From positions 1 to 16,962 of the forward strand of contig JAEOUN010000031.1 in assembly GCA_016839245.1 (NCBI GenBank): DNA of 16,962 bases, given 5' to 3'. The position numbers and the translations under genes were made by a program. The notes below the pieces were generated by a model that was not told the DNA's origin, did not search any database, and saw only the letters and a list, made by a program, of their open reading frames with translations. The DNA comes from Candidatus Thorarchaeota archaeon (GTDB lineage: Archaea > Asgardarchaeota > Thorarchaeia > Thorarchaeales > Thorarchaeaceae). Shown here one piece after another: positions 12,349-16,962 of this stretch (positions within the stretch are counted from its first letter, which is position 1; the number at the start of each line of letters is the position of its first letter).

Positions 12349-12711
12349 TTATGCTGCTACTTGTGCAAGAAGGTCATCTGCAATCTGTTCATAGACTTCT
12401 GCGGGCATGACACCAACAAGTTTGTCAGTTTTCTTGCCATAGCCATCATCGAAAATCACTCTCTTCCCTTCAGCATAGACAAGAACACTTGGTACTCCAG
12501 TGATTTGATTCTGCATACTGAATTCACGGTTGTGATCTACATCTATCTTTACAACCTTGAGACCCTTGTCTTGGTACTTCTCATGTACTTCTTCAAGGAT
12601 GGGACCAAGAGTCCTGCAGGGCATGCACCATACTGCATGACAGTCCACGAATACTACTTTATTATCTGAAATAACTTGGTCTAGCTCTGTTGAGCTGATA
12701 TCGTCTACCAT
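12349..12711 (-). CDS. Thioredoxin, CMPC active site
   Basis: 120-aa thioredoxin domain with active site HAVWCMPCR (redox C29 and C32). The fold is complete: VVFVDC strand (19-24), KVVKIDVDHN (52-61), cis-proline in TGVPSVLVY (P74), and VGVMPAEVYEQI C-terminal helix start. It shares the extra C24 with the CYPC thioredoxin (CHAVWC here, CWAPWC there), where typical thioredoxins have Phe; the Trp two before the CxxC is replaced by Ala-Val-Trp spacing typical of divergent archaeal forms. No signal peptide. Expected role: cytoplasmic dithiol reductant; its reductase is not in the window. Start ATG 12711 has GGAG about 12 nt upstream, which is long. Divergent from the helicase gene. Confidence 0.9.
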   Translation of the reverse strand: MVDDISSTELDQVISDNKVVFVDCHAVWCMPCRTLGPILEEVHEKYQDKGLKVVKIDVDHNREFSMQNQITGVPSVLVYAEGKRVIFDDGYGKKTDKLVGVMPAEVYEQIADDLLAQVAA

Positions 12712-12771
12712 GATTGTCGAACTCCGCTTTATGTATATGCGAGTCGTTTGTGCAAGTTTCTTACACTACCG

Positions 12772-12778
12772 TTTTAAA
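12772..12778 (-). promoter_or_regulatory. TATA-like box of the CMPC thioredoxin gene
   Basis: TTTAAAA on the minus strand, about 61-67 bp before ATG 12711, with a purine-rich AAGC just upstream in the BRE position. A second AT-rich candidate (ATATACATAAA, near 12728-12740) lies closer to the gene. Confidence 0.4.
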
Positions 12779-12929
12779 GCTTGCGTTATGACGAGTGCCT
12801 TGACTATGTGCTGCTGACTCAATACTCTCAGCTCTTTTGTTTAGTTATAATTTTCATTGGCTTTGATATGAAATTGGTGAAGAATGACATAGATAAGAAT
12901 CAAGATGTCTAGTGCTAAAGTTTGATAAG

Positions 12930-12936
12930 TTAAAAT
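12930..12936 (+). promoter_or_regulatory. TATA-like box of the helicase-archaeosine synthase pair
   Basis: TTAAAAT, which predicts a transcript start near 12957-12962, almost at the GTG start codons. If right, the helicase mRNA would be leaderless or nearly so, and the GGTGG at 12957-12961 might not serve as a ribosome binding site. Confidence 0.4.
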
Positions 12937-12966
12937 CTATCGACTTCATAGAATCTGGTGGTAAAT

Positions 12967-15615
12967 GTGCCGGTCCTTCATTGTGCAAAGTGCGGTTCTA
13001 AGCTTGACTTCAACAAGGTAGCTGGAGGATGGTATGTTAGTTGCCCTGGATGTGATGTTGAGATTCTCGTTGATGGAAGTCGTAAAGACCTCTTTGATGC
13101 GTATGATGAATATACAAAAGAGATCAACCAAAGAGCTTCAAGCCTTGAATTTGCAAAGACGGAAGTTCGAAAGGAAAAGTATCTTGGAACTGGGGCCGAC
13201 AAACCAAAGAAGCGGAGACATTCAAAGGACACATACCAACGAGTACAATCTGAGTCTGAGATTAGAAGTTTGATAAGAGAAGGCGGGAGTGACTTCGATA
13301 GCCTTCCTGATACCCTAAAGGCTCTTGTTTCATCAGGTCGCGACTTTCTTGTGAAATACAAATACATTGATGCAACCGATGCTGAATATGGTACAAAGAT
13401 TGATGAATTGGGTATTCCCACTCGGTTAAAGGAATTACTCAAATCAAAGGGCATTACAGACCTATACAAATTCCAAGAAGATGCATATAACAGCATCAAT
13501 TCAGGAGAGGATGTTGTTATCGTTGCTCCTACTGCCCAAGGAAAGACTGAGGGTTTTATTTTACCAATAATTAGACAAATTTTGATTTCTATTCAAGATT
13601 CTTTCACAACGCCTGGGATTCGAGCACTTCTCGTTTATCCCACTAAAGCACTTGCAAGAGACCAATATGAGAAAATCAAAGAGATTGGAAAAGCAGCCGG
13701 AGTATCCGTAGCAATCTTTGATGGAGATGTATCCCAGAATGAGAGAGGTAATATCTATTCCCGTCCTCCTGACATTCTCTTGACAAATCCTGATGTCCTG
13801 CATTACCATCTTGGTTGGCTAGATTCACGTCTTGTTCCACTTCTTTCCACTGTAAAGTTCGTGGTGCTTGATGAAATTCATCTCTATACTGGCTCAATGG
13901 GAACAAATGTATACTATATTCTCAAACGGCTTGAGATGGAATCGGGGAAATTCCAGAAAATAGGTGCATCTGCTACAGTTGCAAATCCGAAGGATTTTGC
14001 CACTCTGCTCTTTGATACTGATGTGAAATTGATAGAATCGACCAGTGCCAAAAGAGGTCCAATTCACTTCTTGATGTACTATCCTGGATTGCGAAGTAAG
14101 TATAGTATGATTGTTACTCTTGTCACCGCTCTACAAACTGGTGATTTCAAGACCTTAGTCTTTGGGAACACTCATTCTGAAGCAGAGGTCTTGAACATGC
14201 TCCTCTCTGATACGGGTGTAAAATCCATGGTCCATCGCGCTGGGCTTTCAAAGAAGTATCGGAGTACAGTTGAGGATGATTTCAAATCTGGCAAGTTACC
14301 AGTCATTGTTTCAACACCAACACTTGAACTTGGGATAGACATTGGTGATCTCAATAGTGTAGTCAGTATGATTGTTTCCATCACCAGATTGACTCAACGC
14401 ATCGGTCGAGCTGGAAGAAAGGGTCAAGAGAGTGTGGCAATTCTGGCATTACGTGAAAACGATCCAATCTCAGCATTCTATAAACATGAGCCTGACAAGT
14501 ACTTCACAGATGTTGATGCGGCTTACATGGAACCAGATAATGAAGTGGTTGGATATTATCAGCTTATTGCAGCAGCGTTTACTGGAAACTTAAAGTTGTC
14601 ACAATTCAATCGGCACCGAAAGATTATCGAAAAACTCGTTGATGATGGACTTGTTGAGATTACTGAGAACGATTTTGTCAGAATTGTTGATGTAGAAAAG
14701 GCGAGAAAAGCTTGGAGAGAATATAGTATTCGTGGAATTGGTGATACCGTACAAATTCGTTTGGATCGAAAGGAAATTGGTGAGCGGTCTATGCCAATGG
14801 CTGCTCAAGAATTGCACCCGGGTGCTATCTATCTTCATGGTGGGAAAAACTATCAATCTGTGGACTTCAAGTACATCAAAGGACTTGGAAAAGCAACTGT
14901 TGTTCCTCACCTTGAACGAGGTATTCACACTAAACCACTCTACTATACAATGCCAAAAATTATCGAGATTCTTGATAAGAGTAGGATTTTGGGATTAAAT
15001 GCAGTCTATTGCACGCTTGAGATGACCCAGACCGTCGAAGGATATGTGAAGAAGAATACACGAACAGGTGATACTATTGGTAGGGTTATGCTTCCGAATT
15101 CATTGACATATACATACCAGACTCGTGGATTTGCCTTTGCCGCTCCTGAACCAACTACCTCTGTTAATGATTATCTCTCTGGTAAATTTGCGGCATTAGC
15201 CGCTCCTAAAATGAATCCTGCCACATTATATGGTGGTGCTTTTCATGCCGTAGAGCATGTGCTAATCGAGTCCAGTGACATGTTCACTGGTGGTGGTACC
15301 AGTGAGATTGGTGGTGTTTCAATGGGTGACTCTGGAATCATCTTTGTATATGATGGCAGTCCTGGTGGAAATGGAGCATCAAGATTGCTTTTCAGTAAAT
15401 TAGATGAAGCCTTTAAACGAACAAAGACAATTCTTGAGAAATGTGATTGCAAGACCATAGATGGCTGTCCACTATGTACATATTCCTATCATTGTGGTAA
15501 TAATAATAGTCCCTTATTCAAAATAGGTGCACTTGAGAGTGTGAGTCTGATTCTCACTAATGCTGAAACAACGGTGGATACTGAAGGATATACTGGATAT
15601 CAACCACTTGTATAG
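12967..15615 (+). CDS. MrfA/Hrq1-type SF2 DNA helicase with N-terminal zinc ribbon
   Basis: 882-aa ATP-dependent helicase. Order: zinc ribbon C6-x2-C9...C26-x2-C29; basic linker (KKRRHSKD, about 78-85); RecA1 with Walker A APTAQGKTE (about 186-194), VYPTKALARDQ, DEIH (about 301-304) and SAT (about 337); RecA2 with FGNTHSEAE, STPTLELGIDIG and TQRIGRAGRKG (about 475-485); then a wing region and a C-terminal DUF1998/MZB domain. That domain has a cysteine set C826, C828, C834, C837, C843 (CDCKTIDGCPLC, then C). This layout matches MrfA (repair of mitomycin-type lesions in Bacillus) and Hrq1, 3'-5' helicases implicated in excision repair; B. subtilis MrfA is about 750 aa, the N-terminal zinc ribbon accounting for part of the excess. 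The frame opens at GTG 12958; GTG 12967 follows GGTGG by 5 nt and is preferred. Archaeosine synthase starts 16 bp after its stop. Confidence 0.9.
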   Translation: MPVLHCAKCGSKLDFNKVAGGWYVSCPGCDVEILVDGSRKDLFDAYDEYTKEINQRASSLEFAKTEVRKEKYLGTGADKPKKRRHSKDTYQRVQSESEIRSLIREGGSDFDSLPDTLKALVSSGRDFLVKYKYIDATDAEYGTKIDELGIPTRLKELLKSKGITDLYKFQEDAYNSINSGEDVVIVAPTAQGKTEGFILPIIRQILISIQDSFTTPGIRALLVYPTKALARDQYEKIKEIGKAAGVSVAIFDGDVSQNERGNIYSRPPDILLTNPDVLHYHLGWLDSRLVPLLSTVKFVVLDEIHLYTGSMGTNVYYILKRLEMESGKFQKIGASATVANPKDFATLLFDTDVKLIESTSAKRGPIHFLMYYPGLRSKYSMIVTLVTALQTGDFKTLVFGNTHSEAEVLNMLLSDTGVKSMVHRAGLSKKYRSTVEDDFKSGKLPVIVSTPTLELGIDIGDLNSVVSMIVSITRLTQRIGRAGRKGQESVAILALRENDPISAFYKHEPDKYFTDVDAAYMEPDNEVVGYYQLIAAAFTGNLKLSQFNRHRKIIEKLVDDGLVEITENDFVRIVDVEKARKAWREYSIRGIGDTVQIRLDRKEIGERSMPMAAQELHPGAIYLHGGKNYQSVDFKYIKGLGKATVVPHLERGIHTKPLYYTMPKIIEILDKSRILGLNAVYCTLEMTQTVEGYVKKNTRTGDTIGRVMLPNSLTYTYQTRGFAFAAPEPTTSVNDYLSGKFAALAAPKMNPATLYGGAFHAVEHVLIESSDMFTGGGTSEIGGVSMGDSGIIFVYDGSPGGNGASRLLFSKLDEAFKRTKTILEKCDCKTIDGCPLCTYSYHCGNNNSPLFKIGALESVSLILTNAETTVDTEGYTGYQPLV

Positions 15616-15631
15616 AATGGAGTTGAAATGA

Positions 15632-16962
15632 TTGACAGAATTTCGGATAGGTCGCGGACACGATGGTCCCGCTAGGATTGGCGAATATTTGACTGGATCA
15701 AATGTTTACTCTACACCACTTCTTCTAGAGCTAAAAGGTGAATCACATAATACCTTGAGTCTTGGTACCCTCGGTCGGTCAACTCATTCTTCATCTGATC
15801 CTATGATTCTTTCAGTTCCGTTCATGATGGATACTACAGACAAACTATTCTCACAACTCAATGCTGAACAATCATTGATTCTTCCATCACTCATCTCTTT
15901 TGCATCTATTGATTCATCCGTTGGTACTCTCTTACTCAAACATCAATTTACTATTGTAGAACAGCTCCAGGATACTATTGACCCATCACGAATGGTTCTT
16001 CGAGTTCCTGATGACATGGATTCCTCTCTCTTTGAGCAATATCTATCAGATTTTCATGCCACTGGTGTTCGAGCTGCTGCATTTTCTTTTGATGGATTAC
16101 TTGGTCCCTCCGATTTGGCTTCACTGAGATTACGAAGTAAACTTCCCGCATCATGGCTGTCTATTGCACTCGGGCAAATTACTCCAAGTATGATACCACT
16201 GTTATTCTATCTAGGTTTCGACATGATTGATGTTGGGTATGCAGATAAGGCGGCAATCAAAAACATTAGATTATGGCACAATGGTAATGAGAGAATTCTG
16301 CCCAAAGATCAACATCGCTATTGTCCATGTGTAAGCTGTGTTCAAATAGAGAATGCAGCGGAATCAGCTATTCAAAAAATCCTACTTGATCATAATCTAC
16401 ACATGTATTCCTCACTTCTTTCAGAATCAATTGATGCGATGAATTCAGGAAGATTGCGCTGGTTAGTTGAATCAATGACACATTATTCTCCCAGTTATGC
16501 GACACTAGTGAGAAAAATTGACAAGTCACTCTATACTTATCTTGAGGAGTTCACACCAACAAGTGGTGCCAAGATTGTTCCATTAATTGGACAAGAATCC
16601 TATAATTCCCCAGTCATTCGTAGATACCGTGAATACTTGGCGGCTCGTTATATTCCTCCAAAGGATAAGCAGATTGCACTATTGCTGCCTTGTTCTGCAA
16701 AGAAACCTTATTCTGATTCAAAATCCCATAAACGATTCCTACAGACCATTGAATCAGCTCTTGGCATTACTTCTCGTAATCTTGCTCAGGTAATTCTGAC
16801 ATCACCTCTTGGTGTTGTCCCTCGAGAATTAGAACGAGTATTTCCAGCTGCAAACTATGATATTCCTGTGACGGGAGATTGGGATGCGGAGGAAATAGAA
16901 ATTGCTGCTAATGCCCTCGATATACATATGAAAAAACTACCTCCTGATTGCACAATAGTAGC
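15632..16962 (+). CDS. arcS: Archaeosine synthase ArcS/TgtA2 (C-terminus cut by window edge)
   Basis: Enzyme of tRNA modification that converts preQ0 placed at position 15 of archaeal tRNA into archaeosine (G+). 443 residues are present of a protein normally near 550-650 aa; the C-terminal PUA RNA-binding domain should lie beyond the window. The N-terminal part is a TGT-like barrel (GEYLTGSNVYSTPLLLELKG near 14-33) with the TGT zinc site C231, C233, C236 and H254 (CPCVSC...DHNL). The ArcS-specific core follows: LLPCSAKKPYSDSKSH (about 351-366), ILTSPLGVVPRELE (388-401) and YDIPVTGDWD (409-418). These blocks separate it from the base-exchanging TgtA. Start is TTG 15632: an in-frame TGA directly precedes it and GGAG (15619-15622) is 9 nt upstream. 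It likely forms an operon with the helicase, 16 bp apart. Confidence 0.93.
   Translation, partial: MTEFRIGRGHDGPARIGEYLTGSNVYSTPLLLELKGESHNTLSLGTLGRSTHSSSDPMILSVPFMMDTTDKLFSQLNAEQSLILPSLISFASIDSSVGTLLLKHQFTIVEQLQDTIDPSRMVLRVPDDMDSSLFEQYLSDFHATGVRAAAFSFDGLLGPSDLASLRLRSKLPASWLSIALGQITPSMIPLLFYLGFDMIDVGYADKAAIKNIRLWHNGNERILPKDQHRYCPCVSCVQIENAAESAIQKILLDHNLHMYSSLLSESIDAMNSGRLRWLVESMTHYSPSYATLVRKIDKSLYTYLEEFTPTSGAKIVPLIGQESYNSPVIRRYREYLAARYIPPKDKQIALLLPCSAKKPYSDSKSHKRFLQTIESALGITSRNLAQVILTSPLGVVPRELERVFPAANYDIPVTGDWDAEEIEIAANALDIHMKKLPPDCTIV

Noticed and set aside
12280..12669. 129-aa plus-strand frame opposite the CMPC thioredoxin gene
   Set aside because: Antisense shadow of a clear thioredoxin; no recognisable motif and no ribosome binding site.
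12786..12820. C/D-box-like sequence (ATGACGA followed by CTGA)
   Set aside because: Only about 24 nt separate the boxes, the C box is imperfect and no D'/C' pair is visible; too short for a normal C/D sRNA.

Overview
This window reads as archaeal chromosome. The evidence is an archaeosine synthase-type gene, a bifunctional FBP aldolase/phosphatase, an archaeal-type triosephosphate isomerase, archaeal TATA-like boxes about 25 bp upstream of tRNA and protein starts, GGAG/AGGTG-type ribosome binding sites and several GTG/TTG starts. Base composition is moderately AT-rich (judged by eye, not computed). An Asgard-type lineage is possible, but that is only an impression and the window does not settle it. 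There is no CRISPR array, insertion sequence or phage gene. Genes are packed closely; the longest gene-free gaps are about 255 bp (12091-12348 and 12712-12966), and both hold promoter or terminator signals.

Left part (1-7040): a truncated uridine phosphorylase on the minus strand faces a gluconeogenic group on the plus strand, made of an FbaB/DhnA-type class I FBP aldolase and then a bifunctional FBP aldolase/phosphatase. A single-domain parvulin prolyl isomerase lies convergent to these. Next come a zinc-binding MDR dehydrogenase, a small ribbon-helix-helix (RHH) regulator, an acidic protein with a possible SCP2-like domain, triosephosphate isomerase and a DUF89-family protein. Aldolase, FBP aldolase/phosphatase and triosephosphate isomerase together cover the triose-phosphate to fructose-6-phosphate segment; uridine phosphorylase adds ribose-1-phosphate salvage.

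Middle (7040-11640): a NIF3-family protein that has lost most of its metal ligands, a strongly charge-segregated small protein, an RHH regulator with a C-terminal winged-helix-like part, two near-identical tRNA-Arg genes (anticodons CCG and GCG) flanking two paralogous small genes, an M24 (creatinase/aminopeptidase P-fold) protein that has lost most metal ligands, and a gamma-carbonic-anhydrase-like hexapeptide protein that has lost one zinc histidine. Three metalloenzyme folds with eroded metal sites within 4.6 kb is the most unusual observation here.

Right part (11700-16962): two thioredoxins on the minus strand sharing an extra cysteine before the CxxC motif, then a plus-strand pair: an MrfA/Hrq1-type SF2 helicase with zinc-binding ends, followed 16 bp later by archaeosine synthase (ArcS/TgtA2), which runs off the window. 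I found no obviously new multi-gene defence or mobile system. The best leads are the eroded metalloenzymes, the tRNA-Arg/small-paralog locus and palindromes in two promoters.
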